The position numbers were made by a program, and so were the translations under genes. A stretch of DNA of 64,000 nucleotides from Helicobacter trogontum (GTDB taxonomy: Bacteria > Campylobacterota > Campylobacteria > Campylobacterales > Helicobacteraceae), in NCBI RefSeq assembly GCF_000765905.2, contig NZ_JRPL02000003.1, positions 62,001 through 126,000 on the forward strand. The letters run 5' to 3'. Shown here piece after piece: positions 36,754-46,492 of this stretch (position 1 is its first letter; the number at the start of each line of letters is the position of its first letter). The notes below the pieces were generated by a model. That model saw only the letters and a list, made by a program, of their open reading frames with translations, did no database searches and had not been told where the DNA came from.

Positions 36754-37369
36754 TTAACTTGCAATAGATCAAATGGAGTCAAATTATTTTCAATAGAATT
36801 ACTTATAATCTTAGTATAGTGGGGTTAAATGTTCATGTGTTTTCGATACATACCTCGTTATCTTGTGATGCAAAACTAAGAATTAATGCCCTAAATAAAG
36901 TAAAATAAATTTATTATACTTTATAAAAAATAAATTAAAAAGACAAAGATGCTCCATAAATACAAAGCCATAAATACTAATATAAAAATGACATTCAAAC
37001 GTAATCATCTAAAAAATAAAGAAAGAACACAGCACGCATAGCCAAAAGTCTTAAAGTCTAAAAATTATAAGATGCTACAGCTTATTAGTCTACCTACCAC
37101 ATCAATCCCAACAACTTTGCTGAAAGCTAAACTCTTGTAGAGCAAAAATCAGTTCTAATTATAGAGATAAAAGTATTTTTTGTATTCCCTGTTTAAAATA
37201 AATTGAGTGTAAAAAATAGTTTCATAAAATTTTTCAATATAAAACAAACTAAATTAAATAGAAAAGTTCACCGTAAGGAAAGAATCTAGCATAAAAGGGC
37301 GGAACACCCAAAAATCTATTTTAAAAACTTGGGTGTCCCTTATAAGTAAAAATAGTTCACAAATAAGGA
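36754..37369. other. Gene-free stretch between hisG and the peroxiredoxin gene
   Basis: About 615 bases between convergent genes. Nothing is recognisable except the hairpin near 37293-37342. Confidence 0.5.
37304..37336 (-). terminator. Probable terminator after the peroxiredoxin gene
   Basis: ACACCCAA (37304-37311) pairs with TTGGGTGT (37329-37336). Flanking GGG (37297-37299) and CCC (37337-37339) can extend the stem with a bulge. On the minus strand the 3' arm runs into a short T-run (CCCTTTTATG). It lies 34 bases after the stop. Confidence 0.55.
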
Positions 37370-37966
37370 TTAAAGTTTGTTGCTATTTTGTGAAAGATAT
37401 TCTTTAACACCTTCAGCTGTAGCTTTCATCCCTTTATCACCTTTTTGCCAACCAGCAGGGCACACTTCACCATGCTCTTTATGGAATAAAATTGCATCAA
37501 CTAAACGCAAATATTCATCCATATTTCTACCAAGTGGCAAATCATTTATTGTTGCATGTCGCACGATTTGGTTTTCATCAATGATAAAGCTACCACGCAA
37601 TGCAACTGCTCCACCAAATAATACATCATAATCTCTTGAGATTTGTTTTGTAATATCAGACACCATAGGGAAGCTTACTTGCCCGATACCACCCTCATTT
37701 ACTGGTGTATTTCTCCATGCAAAATGCACAACATCAGAATCAATAGAAACCCCAATTACATTTACACCGCGTTCTTTAAAAGCTTCTACTCTTTTATCCA
37801 TAGCGATGATCTCACTAGGACATACAAAAGTAAAATCTTTTGGCCAGAAAAATAATACTGCACCATTCTTACCTAAATTTTTGCTTAATTCAAAATCATT
37901 TACAATACTGCCATTCGCCAATACAGCTGGAGCAGTAAAATCTGGTGCTTTTCTTGTTACTAACAT
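37370..37966 (-). CDS. ahpC: 2-Cys peroxiredoxin (AhpC/TsaA)
   Basis: 198 residues. The peroxidatic Cys49 is in DFTFVCPSE and the resolving Cys169 in GEVCPAGW, typical of 2-Cys Prx. It reduces hydrogen peroxide, organic peroxides and peroxynitrite using thioredoxin; in H. pylori it is the abundant TsaA antigen. AAGGAG precedes the ATG. The promoter carries the extended -10 at 38019-38027. Confidence 0.96.
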   Translation of the reverse strand: MLVTRKAPDFTAPAVLANGSIVNDFELSKNLGKNGAVLFFWPKDFTFVCPSEIIAMDKRVEAFKERGVNVIGVSIDSDVVHFAWRNTPVNEGGIGQVSFPMVSDITKQISRDYDVLFGGAVALRGSFIIDENQIVRHATINDLPLGRNMDEYLRLVDAILFHKEHGEVCPAGWQKGDKGMKATAEGVKEYLSQNSNKL

Positions 37967-38018
37967 AGTGTCTCCTTAAAAAATATTAAATGATAATAAA
38001 ATAGCTATTATCACTTGT

Positions 38019-38027
38019 ATTCTAGCA
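38019..38027 (-). promoter_or_regulatory. Extended -10 promoter for the peroxiredoxin gene
   Basis: TGCTAGAAT on the minus strand within TTTGCTAGAATACAAG, about 53 bases before the ATG. The core is the same as in the glmS and leuB upstream repeats. Confidence 0.6.
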
Positions 38028-38704
38028 AACTTTGTTTAACAATTAAGCACACTATTTTTTCCTATACTAAAAGCCTTACAGGCTTTATAAATTTAACAAT
38101 AATTTCTTTATAAACACACAGATAATCTCGTTTTAATTATTGTGAATAGGGAGGTTTTGTTGTATTATATATCCTCATTAGAGTATCAATATGCAATACA
38201 ATAATACATTATTAGCATATATGCAATAATGCCTTGTTTAAGCACATATTGATTTTAACAAATAAAAACCCACAATGACATAAACTATAGAATCAAGAAT
38301 AATCAAAATTTACTTATGATTTCAAAATGTCTTAGTGATACAGGGTTGCATATAGATTCTAACTCTACTGAATGTCTTATATGTTGTCTTAGTCTATTTA
38401 TTATCTCTGATTGAAAATAAATATATCATTCACTTCATATTTAAATGTGTCTAGATTTTATCTAAATAACTTTGCATCATTTTGCATAAGTACATTATTA
38501 TAGGCATATTATCTTGTGTAGATAAGCTACTTCTCCTAGCAACAAATATCTTATGTGGGAATAGATTCTATAAACCTTGTTAAACTCTTTATCCTGTCAT
38601 CACAGAGGGATTATAAAATAAGTCAAACAGCATATTAAAAAAGAATATTGCTAAAATTGCACCCTACTCTCTTTATTTATGTTGAATGTTCACACAAGAT
38701 ATTG
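38028..38704. other. Gene-free AT-rich stretch
   Basis: About 680 bases between the peroxiredoxin promoter and the 3' end of the next minus-strand gene. No credible reading frame or RNA was seen. Confidence 0.5.
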
Positions 38705-39841
38705 CTAATGATTTACATAATCTATCTGTTTTATGACAACATTATCCGTTGACATTTTCTCCTGCTTTCTTGATCGATATAAAAGTGGATCAAAAAATAC
38801 AAGCAAAGGATACCCTTTTTCTTTTAATGTATTAAATGCACTGACAGGTAAAAAGTCATCCCTTGGATATTGTTGTTTTAATTCCATTGCTTCGTTTGTC
38901 TTTCCTACCTCAAGCAATATATAGAAGTATGCAAGTACACTCTGTTCTACTTCTTTGCTTAAAGATTCAAAAATGCTAAGCCAAAAATTAATATTATCTT
39001 GTCGCAACAATTCACACACAGCAATTGCTAATCCTAGATATTCTCTCTCACTCATTTTTACTTTTTTGCATGTTTGTATCATCATATCTTTTTGAATATT
39101 GATATTATTCTTAGCACATGTCTTCACAAGCCCTAAAAGTGTGGTATATGTGAGATAGTTTTTATCTAAACTCAATGCTTTTTGTAGTATTTTTGGTTGC
39201 CCATTTAATACAACATCCCATGCTTTATCATAAATTATCTGTGTGTTATTTTGCAGATATGGATTTGGCCCTGCAGAATCTTTACTAAAATCTTGTTTAA
39301 GTATATCTAATGCTCTTTGTGCATCATCCTTGATTGCATTTCTTATATTAAGGCTATAAAGTGGGTGTAATGGGTTTAATCGTATTTTTGAATCACTACC
39401 ACCATTCTCTATTTCCTTAAATACATTAAACACAGAATCTACCTTTTCATAACTCGCGTTATGAGATTTCGTATCTGGTAACAATACAAATCGCTGCAAG
39501 ACTTTTGAGAGTGTCTTTAATCCTGCATTTGAAAACACCTTTTCGCGCACAGGATTACCCAACATTTGCTCTTGTATTTGAGTAAAAATCTTCTCAATAT
39601 CTCTATTTAGAGTCATGCTTTTAAATTTTTGCATTAATGAGACAAAGCTCATAAAAAGCAAAGCAAACACAAATAAAAATGCAGCAGGTAAACATACCCA
39701 TAATGCAACAGGTAAGGTTATACTAAACTCTACCAAGAATGTATTCTGAAGTGTGTAATAATCTGTACTGATATAGAATGCATAAGCACCAATAAGCAAC
39801 AGATACAACAATGCAAAACTAAAAAAATATCGGATCTTCAT
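38705..39841 (-). CDS. Conserved-type inner-membrane protein with helical cytoplasmic domain
   Basis: 378 residues: two N-terminal membrane helices (about 5-25 and 40-68) enclosing a short loop, then about 300 residues of soluble, mostly helical sequence with TPR-like character (EYLGLAIAVCELLRQDNINF; SVLAYFYILLEVGKTNEAME). The layout recalls LapA/YciS- or HemY-type proteins. I do not recognise the family and assign no function. The start overlaps the stop of the DksA-like gene (ATGA) and has AAAGGAG ahead, so it belongs to the dksA-rlmH-accD transcription unit. Confidence 0.75.
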   Translation of the reverse strand: MKIRYFFSFALLYLLLIGAYAFYISTDYYTLQNTFLVEFSITLPVALWVCLPAAFLFVFALLFMSFVSLMQKFKSMTLNRDIEKIFTQIQEQMLGNPVREKVFSNAGLKTLSKVLQRFVLLPDTKSHNASYEKVDSVFNVFKEIENGGSDSKIRLNPLHPLYSLNIRNAIKDDAQRALDILKQDFSKDSAGPNPYLQNNTQIIYDKAWDVVLNGQPKILQKALSLDKNYLTYTTLLGLVKTCAKNNINIQKDMMIQTCKKVKMSEREYLGLAIAVCELLRQDNINFWLSIFESLSKEVEQSVLAYFYILLEVGKTNEAMELKQQYPRDDFLPVSAFNTLKEKGYPLLVFFDPLLYRSRKQEKMSTDNVVIKQIDYVNH

Positions 39842-40206
39842 GTTCTCTCCTTTTGTTTTTCGCCTTTCTCATAAATTTCGCGACAATTAATACAAAATCT
39901 TGCATGCGGTTTTGCCTGCAATCTTTCAATACCAATCTCATCTTCACACATCTCACAAATACCATAGATTCCATCATCAAATTTTGCAAGAGATGCACTA
40001 ATTTCTTTCATCTCTTTTTGATTGCGTTCCAACATGGAATCATCAAATCGCAGTTGGGATTGTGTGGATATAATGTCTGCATTTTCATTTAACTTCAAAG
40101 CACTCATTTCTTGTAAGCTCTTATGTAAGTTCAAGCTCAATCCATCTAAATACTCTAATCGTTTCTCTAATGTTTGTCTTAATGACAACAAATCTTCATC
40201 ACGCAT
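39838..40206 (-). CDS. DksA/TraR-family zinc-finger protein
   Basis: 122 residues: a coiled-coil hairpin (residues 1-70) and a C-terminal four-cysteine zinc finger (YGICEMCEDEIG ... FCINCREIYEKGEK). DksA-type proteins insert into the RNA polymerase secondary channel and modulate rRNA and stress promoters with ppGpp. The coiled-coil tip (NENADIIST) lacks the classic DxxDxA acidic pair, so activity may differ from E. coli DksA. AAGGA precedes the ATG. Confidence 0.85.
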   Translation of the reverse strand: MRDEDLLSLRQTLEKRLEYLDGLSLNLHKSLQEMSALKLNENADIISTQSQLRFDDSMLERNQKEMKEISASLAKFDDGIYGICEMCEDEIGIERLQAKPHARFCINCREIYEKGEKQKERT

Positions 40207-40218
40207 TCTTCTTCCTTA

Positions 40219-40686
40219 CTAAAGCTTATGATATGGGTGTTTATTAATAATGCTCAGTGAGCGATAAATCTGTTCTACAAGCACAATTTTTGCAATTTCA
40301 TGACTAAAGGTTAGCGAGCTCAAACTTATTGTTTTGTGTTGCTCTAACACTTCTCTCTCAAAGCCAAATGCCCCTGCAATAAAAAACTTTATAATTCCGC
40401 CGCCCTGCATACCATATGTTTCTATCATATGGCTAAATTCTATTGAAGTCAGCCCCCTTCCTCCTGCATCAAGGAGAATGCTCTGCTTGTCAAGATATTT
40501 AGAAAATGCCATTGTGTAACTCTGTTTTGCAATATTAGAATCTTGTTTTTGTGCCTCTTGTATACGTTTATTAAACATATTAAAAAAACTCATAGTAGCA
40601 CCAAAACTCTTACAAGCCTTGCTATAATATTGCATAACATCACCTGGCATTTCATTCTTATGAATTGTATATATATGTATTTTCAT
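40219..40686 (-). CDS. rlmH: 23S rRNA pseudouridine-1915 N3-methyltransferase
   Basis: 155 residues. SPOUT-fold motifs: LLDAGGRGLTSIEFS, FFIAGAFGF, and SLSSLTFSHEIAKIVLVEQI followed by YRSLSIINKHPYHK, the near-invariant RlmH C-terminus. It methylates N3 of pseudouridine 1915 in helix 69 of 70S ribosomes. ATG 40686 is chosen because MKIHIYTI matches the family N-terminus; it overlaps the end of accD by 29 bases. Confidence 0.93.
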   Translation of the reverse strand: MKIHIYTIHKNEMPGDVMQYYSKACKSFGATMSFFNMFNKRIQEAQKQDSNIAKQSYTMAFSKYLDKQSILLDAGGRGLTSIEFSHMIETYGMQGGGIIKFFIAGAFGFEREVLEQHKTISLSSLTFSHEIAKIVLVEQIYRSLSIINKHPYHKL

Positions 40687-41527
40687 AAGGCACAAGCATT
40701 TCAATAAGATCGCTTAAAGTATGTTTCAAATCTTTACGCGATACAATCATATCTATCAATCCATGATCAAGTAAAAATTCTGCAGTTTGAAAACCATCTG
40801 GCAAATCCGCACCAATTGTCTGCTTAATAACCCTTGCCCCAGCAAACCCTATCATAGCCCCAGGCTCTGCAATGATTATATCTCCTAAAAATGCAAATGA
40901 TGCTGAAACTCCACCAAAAGTAGGATCGGTTAATACCGATATATAGGGCAACTTTGCCTCGGCAAGCTTACCCAATGCCGCCGAAGTTTTTGCCATTTGC
41001 ATGAGTGAATAAGTTGACTCTTGCATTCTGGCTCCACCACTTGTGGATACAATGATTAATCCCTGCTTTTTACTGATGGCACGATTGATTGCCCGCACAA
41101 TCTTTTCACCCTCAACACTTCCTAAGCTACCGCCCATAAATGAAAAATCAAAGATTACAAGTTGCACTTCCTTCCCATGTATAAGGGCTTCTCCAGAAAT
41201 AACTGCACTTTTCCTATTTGTCTTTGCATAACCTTCTTCAATGCGTTTTGTATAACTTTTTTTATCTACAAATGCAAGCGGATCATTTGGGGCTAAATCA
41301 TTATCGTATTCAATAAATGTGTCAGAATCACAAATGAGTTTTAACCTATCTTGCGCACTGATTCTAAAGTGGTGAGAACATTTTGAGCACACATATGAGC
41401 TCTCAATCACCTCCTTATTATACATAACTGCACCACAACTAGGACATTTTGTCCAACATTGTGCCGCATCTTTTCTATCTCTAGAATCTTCTCGTTTAAA
41501 GTTTTTAAAAAAATCTGAAAAACCCAT
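40658..41527 (-). CDS. accD: Acetyl-CoA carboxylase carboxyltransferase subunit beta
   Basis: 289 residues from ATG 41527 (MGFSDFFKNF), the usual family length. The N-terminal zinc finger has CPSCG and CSKC, followed by the crotonase-type core (SGGARMQESTYSLMQMAKTS, DPTFGGVSASFAFLGDIII). With AccA it transfers carboxyl from carboxybiotin to acetyl-CoA, the committed step of fatty-acid synthesis. An ATG 27 bases upstream is less likely. Confidence 0.96.
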   Translation of the reverse strand: MGFSDFFKNFKREDSRDRKDAAQCWTKCPSCGAVMYNKEVIESSYVCSKCSHHFRISAQDRLKLICDSDTFIEYDNDLAPNDPLAFVDKKSYTKRIEEGYAKTNRKSAVISGEALIHGKEVQLVIFDFSFMGGSLGSVEGEKIVRAINRAISKKQGLIIVSTSGGARMQESTYSLMQMAKTSAALGKLAEAKLPYISVLTDPTFGGVSASFAFLGDIIIAEPGAMIGFAGARVIKQTIGADLPDGFQTAEFLLDHGLIDMIVSRKDLKHTLSDLIEMLVPYENTYIYNS

Positions 41528-41528
41528 T

Positions 41529-42587
41529 TTACCTTCCTTTAAATTTATCAACAATGTGAGAATCTGTCGTGATTAAAATATGAGAAATCACCTCTTTGCA
41601 TTGTCTAAGTGATGGAATAGCCTCATAATAACACTCCAAATTACCATAGATAATTTGATTTTGTGCCAAATAAAATCCTGCCATTCCATCATATTTTCTA
41701 ACTTGCATTGGCAAAAGCACAAAAAGATAGCGAAAGCTAAAAGCAAGACTCAAGGCAATAGCCCCAAGACTACGGAACTTTAAACCACTTTCTGCTAAAA
41801 AAGATGCCCACCTAGTATATTGCATGGCTTTTTCAAATATGCCACACTCAAGCTTTTCTGCAATGACTTTTTGTGGTCTATAAATGAGTATCTGACTAGC
41901 AAACATTGCGTGTAAAAAGTTTGCATCAAATGTCGGGAGATACTGTGCAGATTCCCTAATTGCATTACATGCGTTTGTCATAAAAACGCTTTTTATTGTG
42001 GTATTGCTATTTTGTAAAAGCTTTGTGAAATTACAGGGCATGTAGTAGGGCTGCATAGAAGTTGGCTTTTTGGCTGTCCTTGCATATATGAGATATTCTG
42101 GTTGCAAATCTGCGATAAAAGTTTGCAAACTAAATATGCAAGGCATTTTGGTTAAAGCTAATAAATCGTCATTGAGATATGCTATTTCACATGAAATATA
42201 ATTGACAACACATGCTTCACACACTTTCCCAGTCGCATCACACAATGCTACACTTGCACCAAAATACGGAATATTTGACTTAAAATTACTGCTGCCATCA
42301 AGTGGATCAAGCACAATTGTGCCTTTCACATTGCTACCACCCTTTAACAATCCGCTTTCTTCAGAATCAATGTGATAATGTGGTAGCAAAAATTTACAAA
42401 ATATGGTTTCTGCAAGTAGATCTGCCCCACTACTACGATCACCCCCAGCACCGACGCCAAAACTCTCATGCAGTATTGAATCTTGCGTATGTAAAAGGCG
42501 AATTACTTCCACACTTGCAAGCACAATACGCATAAAAAAATCACGTTGCAATAAGGGGAGCAAAGTATCTAGTGAGAGATTATTCAT
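41529..42587 (-). CDS. Inositol monophosphatase superfamily protein
   Basis: 352 residues. Metal-site motifs of the Li-sensitive phosphatase fold: DSEESG and LDPLDGSSNF, preceded by GAGGDRSSGADLLAE. The superfamily includes IMPase (SuhB), 3',5'-bisphosphate nucleotidase (CysQ) and fructose-1,6-bisphosphatase. The protein is longer than SuhB or CysQ (about 260) and close to FBPase length; GGDRSSGAD is closer to FBPase than to SuhB, so a sugar bisphosphatase is possible. It sits between efp and accD with near-zero spacing. Confidence 0.75.
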   Translation of the reverse strand: MNNLSLDTLLPLLQRDFFMRIVLASVEVIRLLHTQDSILHESFGVGAGGDRSSGADLLAETIFCKFLLPHYHIDSEESGLLKGGSNVKGTIVLDPLDGSSNFKSNIPYFGASVALCDATGKVCEACVVNYISCEIAYLNDDLLALTKMPCIFSLQTFIADLQPEYLIYARTAKKPTSMQPYYMPCNFTKLLQNSNTTIKSVFMTNACNAIRESAQYLPTFDANFLHAMFASQILIYRPQKVIAEKLECGIFEKAMQYTRWASFLAESGLKFRSLGAIALSLAFSFRYLFVLLPMQVRKYDGMAGFYLAQNQIIYGNLECYYEAIPSLRQCKEVISHILITTDSHIVDKFKGR

Positions 42588-42590
42588 ACT

Positions 42591-43154
42591 TTATTTAACC
42601 TTTTCTATATACTCACCTGTCTCTGTATTTACTCTTATTGTCTCACCTTCTAATACATGAAATGGAATTTGCACAACTGCACCTGTTTCTAAAGTTGCTG
42701 GTTTTTTACCTGCACTCGAAGTATCACCTTTAAAGTTTGGCGGTGTCTCCACGATTTTTAATTCAACAATTTGTGGGACATTGACTGATATTGCTTTATC
42801 ATTATAGAGCAAAACACTAACATTCATACTATCTAAAAGCCATTTTGCACTATCACCAACCTGATCTTCATTTAAACCTATTTGCTCATAAGTCTCATTA
42901 TCCATAAACTGATAGAGCTCACCATCATGATAAAGATATTGCATACCCTTTTCAATGATGTTTGGTGTTTCACACTTATCACCTGCATGGAATGTCTTTT
43001 CAATGACTTTACCATCTAAGAAACTTTTAATTTTTACACGCACAAATGCAGGACCCTTGCCTGGCTTTACATGTTGATATTCTGTGATTCTATAAGGGAT
43101 TCCTTCTATTTCAATCTTTAAACCTTTTTTAAGATCACCCATTTCAATTGTCAT
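42591..43154 (-). CDS. efp: Elongation factor P
   Basis: 187 residues in three beta-barrel domains. The tip loop [10 protein letters not shown] carries Lys33, the residue modified in other bacteria; the C-terminus has the conserved [17 protein letters not shown] rescues ribosomes stalled on polyproline. AAGGAT precedes the ATG. It is the first gene of the run to accD-rlmH, although most bacteria keep efp elsewhere. Confidence 0.96.
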   Translation of the reverse strand: MTIEMGDLKKGLKIEIEGIPYRITEYQHVKPGKGPAFVRVKIKSFLDGKVIEKTFHAGDKCETPNIIEKGMQYLYHDGELYQFMDNETYEQIGLNEDQVGDSAKWLLDSMNVSVLLYNDKAISVNVPQIVELKIVETPPNFKGDTSSAGKKPATLETGAVVQIPFHVLEGETIRVNTETGEYIEKVK

Positions 43155-43900
43155 TGTTATCCTTCTATAAAAAAATATTTCGGTATTTTACTCATTTATG
43201 TCTAATAAAACCATAAAAACTGCAAAAATTAGAATAAAAACTACACCATGAATTTAGTATATACACCATTGTATGTCTTAGTTGTGATTAACTGGTTTTC
43301 ATCTATGGTTAGCATAATGGAATAATATATCAATCTAATTTATAACCTAGATTCTCTTATCTGTATTACTGACTACTTTATGATTTGAAAATATAAGCAT
43401 GTTAAAAACTAAAAAATAGAGGTTAAAAAATCTAGCTACCACCAAATTTATTCATATAATTAAAAAGTCTCTAGGGCTTGATTTAATATCAATAAAATAC
43501 ATGTTAAAGCAATGCGGAGCATCTTATTTATGCAAATATTCTAATGAAATTATAAAAAGCATAAATATAAACTAGGGCGTATATAATATTTACAATATAC
43601 TTATAATATACCAAAATATAGCCATAAACTTTAAACAATGAAAGGTGGCTACAACTATATACCTCCCCCTAAAAATCATAAATTAAATAACAAGCCCAGC
43701 ATGAAACCAATCAATAACGACGCTAGGTATAATCTAATATGCTTTATAAATCCCATATATCAAATAAAACTTATATAAGCAAATACTAAGATTCTAAGAT
43801 ATGGGATATTCCCTTTAATGACTGCTCTGTTTTTGCTTACTTGGTGGTAATAAAATAGGATATAATACGCCTTTTAAACAACAAAATTAAGGTAAATTTT
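43155..43900. other. Intergenic stretch between efp and surE with surE promoter
   Basis: About 745 bases between divergent genes. TATAAT at 43861-43866, 35 bases before the surE ATG, is the likely surE -10. The rest shows no gene or RNA. Confidence 0.5.
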
Positions 43901-44755
43901 ATGAATAAAACGATTTTTTTAACAAATGATGATGGTTATTTTAGTCAAGGCTTAATTGCATTGCGAAATACGTTATCCGATATTGCACGCGTTGTGGTTG
44001 TAGCTCCCGCACACGAAAAATCTGCATGTGGTCATAGCTTATGCGTAAGTAAACCCTTGCAACTCATAGAACTAGAACGAGATTTTTATAAGCTTGATGA
44101 TGGTAGTCCAACTGATTGTGTATATGTTGGCTTATGCGAACTTTTCTCAACTGAAAAACCAGATTTGTTAATATCAGGAATTAATATTGGTGCGAATCTC
44201 GGTGAGGATACAACATATTCTGGAACGGTTGCGGGTGCAATTGAGGGTGCATTGCATGGGATACAAAGCATTGCAATTTCACAATTTATTGATGATAAAC
44301 ATGGAGAAGATAATAAACTAGTCAATCGTGACTTTACTCTTGCTCTTGATACAATAAAACAGCTCGCATCTGATATATTACACAATCGCTATTTAATTGG
44401 ACATCGCAAACTGCTTAATATTAATATTCCTGCAATCCCAAAAGATAAATGCAAGGGTATTCAAGCCACACAACTTGGCTATAGAATCTATAATTCCAAA
44501 GCACAAGATATGCAAAGCCCACGTGGACAAAAATACCATTGGATAGGTTTAAATCCAATACAATGGCAAGAAAGAAATAACATAGATAATCCATATATTA
44601 AAAATAATCATTATATCTATCAAGACATGCAAATGCCGGTAGTAAATGATTTTGAAGCAGTAATGAATAATTATGTTTCCATCACACCTATGCAGCTTGA
44701 TATGACAGATTATGTTTGTATGCAAACATTGCATTCATATTGTGCAAAAAGATAA
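43901..44755 (+). CDS. surE: 5'/3'-nucleotidase SurE
   Basis: 284 residues. The N-terminal metal motif FLTNDDGYFSQG (D10, D11) and SACGHSLCVSKPL, LDDGSPTDCVYVG, LLISGINIGANLGEDTTYSGT are the full SurE signature. It dephosphorylates nucleoside monophosphates. An insertion of about 30 residues near 150-170 and a longer C-terminus make it slightly longer than usual (250-265). AAGG lies eight bases ahead of the ATG. Confidence 0.95.
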   Translation: MNKTIFLTNDDGYFSQGLIALRNTLSDIARVVVVAPAHEKSACGHSLCVSKPLQLIELERDFYKLDDGSPTDCVYVGLCELFSTEKPDLLISGINIGANLGEDTTYSGTVAGAIEGALHGIQSIAISQFIDDKHGEDNKLVNRDFTLALDTIKQLASDILHNRYLIGHRKLLNINIPAIPKDKCKGIQATQLGYRIYNSKAQDMQSPRGQKYHWIGLNPIQWQERNNIDNPYIKNNHYIYQDMQMPVVNDFEAVMNNYVSITPMQLDMTDYVCMQTLHSYCAKR

Positions 44756-45031
44756 TAGTCTTATAGCACTAAAGTTTATAAGTCAAAAGGCAATTCAGAG
44801 AAGTCCTAGATTGCCACTTTTTTGCTAAGAATTCAGCAATATTTACCTTAATATAATTCTACGAAAACATAGAAAATAAAATATATAATAGGAATAAGTC
44901 AAAGTCAATCTAACTTATGTTTCTTAAATTGGTAGACATAAGATCTTTGAATAAAGGCAAATCTATACCACCATAAATAACGTTATGCAATGGTCATTAT
45001 TTTACGTGGTCTTGATATTTCTCATGCTATA

Positions 45032-45328
45032 TTAACAGCACTTTTTAGCACCATCTCGACTATATCTTTTATTTTGAGAATCTATGAAAAACTCCTTGCG
45101 TGTCTTTGGTATGCAGTGCGGATGATATTTTCTATGATAATCTAAATACTTTTCATAACTTGGCAATCCAACTAAAAGATGAAAAAAACGCTCAGAATCT
45201 TTGTACCACCTAAAACAAAATCGAAAAAGGGATAACACTACATCTTTTTGTTGTTTCTCTTGGTGTAGCAAATCTTGTGTACTTGCAATATTAGTTGCAT
45301 CCTCTTGTGTCTTTTTTGATTCTTGCAT
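45032..45328 (-). CDS. YbdD/YjiX (DUF466) family protein
   Basis: 98 residues. The C-terminal half matches the YbdD/YjiX pattern: GLPSYEKYLDYHRKYHP followed by KEFFIDSQNKRY and the terminal double cysteine (KKCC). These small proteins are normally encoded next to the CstA/BtsT pyruvate or peptide transporters; no such gene is in the window. The N-terminal 35 residues are an extra Gln/Lys-rich tail. ATG 45328 is favoured by AGGGA seven bases ahead over ATG 45334. Confidence 0.75.
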   Translation of the reverse strand: MQESKKTQEDATNIASTQDLLHQEKQQKDVVLSLFRFCFRWYKDSERFFHLLVGLPSYEKYLDYHRKYHPHCIPKTRKEFFIDSQNKRYSRDGAKKCC

Positions 45329-45354
45329 ACTCATTTCCCTTTAAGCTTTATCTC

Positions 45355-45383
45355 ATTCTAGCACATTTAATCACGCATGTCAA
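45355..45383 (-). promoter_or_regulatory. Near-consensus sigma-70 promoter for the YbdD-like gene
   Basis: On the minus strand TTGACA (45378-45383), a 17-base spacer and TAGAAT (45355-45360) with an extended TGC. It is the best complete -35/-10 promoter I found in the window, 27 bases before the ATG. Confidence 0.7.
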
Positions 45384-45397
45384 TAACCAATTATTGT

Positions 45398-45811
45398 TTA
45401 ATACACATCAGCACGAAGCGTTACAATGTTAAATATAAAACCACTTTTACATTGAAAGTATTTTGTGATGCGTTTTGAACTACCATTCAAGTAGCTTTCT
45501 ATATTCCCTATTTTTGTACCACCAAGTTGCAAAGCCTGCATTTGTAAATCCTTTAATGCAGAGAAAAAGAGCATAAGGCAGACTTCTTTAGAATCTTTAA
45601 AAATATGATGTGTCATTTTACTTGCAATAATACCTTGCTTTTTTGGAATTGATTTTTTTGAACTCTTGCTAAATTGCAATGTAACATTTTTATATAATTT
45701 ATCTAAACTATGAGATTCTCTAAGATTTGGTAACGGGACGTCTTGTATGTCTGTATTTGCATAAAGAGCACAAGACATCATGCAAAATAAGACTGCAAAA
45801 AGAAGTTTCAT
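45398..45811 (-). CDS. Small secreted protein of unknown function
   Basis: 137 residues with a Sec signal peptide (MKLLFAVLFCMMSCALYA) and a basic mature part containing two cysteines. A cysteine within the hydrophobic stretch (MMSC) could be a weak lipobox. I do not recognise the family. It lies downstream of mnmE on the same strand, where H. pylori has small secreted proteins of the lpp20 cluster, but similarity was not tested. Confidence 0.65.
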   Translation of the reverse strand: MKLLFAVLFCMMSCALYANTDIQDVPLPNLRESHSLDKLYKNVTLQFSKSSKKSIPKKQGIIASKMTHHIFKDSKEVCLMLFFSALKDLQMQALQLGGTKIGNIESYLNGSSKRITKYFQCKSGFIFNIVTLRADVY

Positions 45812-45841
45812 TAAAAACTCTAATCTAGGCTTTCACTTATA

Positions 45842-46285
45842 TTATGAAGCCATCATTATTCCAGCATGTATATAATTAATATTATAGAGCTTATTCATAA
45901 GTTGGCTAATAAGTCCTTTCATCTCCATACTTAGCTGCTCATTACGCAATAACTTATTAAATGTTTCAAAGTTAATATCATCACTCGTTTTAGCAATATA
46001 GCCAGCTGCTATTAAATCCTGACTATTTAAAATATTCTCACCACGCAATACATTTGCCATTGCCATAAAACTTGAAGCATCTTTAAATCCTCCTTGTATA
46101 GAGTCGCCAAGTCCCTCAATCTTTTGCAAATATTCTGATTTTACAAATACATCTTGTGGCAAATAGTTTTCATCTGAACTTATTGGTATATAGCGATTTC
46201 TTGAGCCATGATGAATATCAATTCCTTGTTGATTATGTACGCTATCTGCATATCTTTTTTGTAAAATATTCTGTGAAACCTGCAT
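45842..46285 (-). CDS. Protein of unknown function
   Basis: 147 residues from ATG 46285, which has AAAGGA six bases ahead. No signal peptide or membrane helix. A mostly helical C-terminal half (NFETFNKLLRNEQLSMEMKG then LISQLMNKLYNINYIHAGIM) follows a polar N-terminus. The pattern superficially resembles flagellar rod-binding or chaperone-like proteins, but no motif allows a family call. It lies 30 bases before the secreted-protein gene at 45398-45811 and may be co-transcribed with it. Confidence 0.6.
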   Translation of the reverse strand: MQVSQNILQKRYADSVHNQQGIDIHHGSRNRYIPISSDENYLPQDVFVKSEYLQKIEGLGDSIQGGFKDASSFMAMANVLRGENILNSQDLIAAGYIAKTSDDINFETFNKLLRNEQLSMEMKGLISQLMNKLYNINYIHAGIMMAS

Positions 46286-46492
46286 TTTAAATCCTTTCAA
46301 AATAGATTTACACGTTATTAAGCAAAAAGGATTCCAGAAACAAAAAACAATGCAAACAAGGATTCTAAAAGCGAGTTAATAAAGTAATAATAACGCAGAA
46401 TTTGTATTCATAAGCGTATGTAATCTTAATTGATTGATCAAAGGCAGTATTGAAATCTTATAGGCAAATGATTAAAGATATCCAAGGAATAA

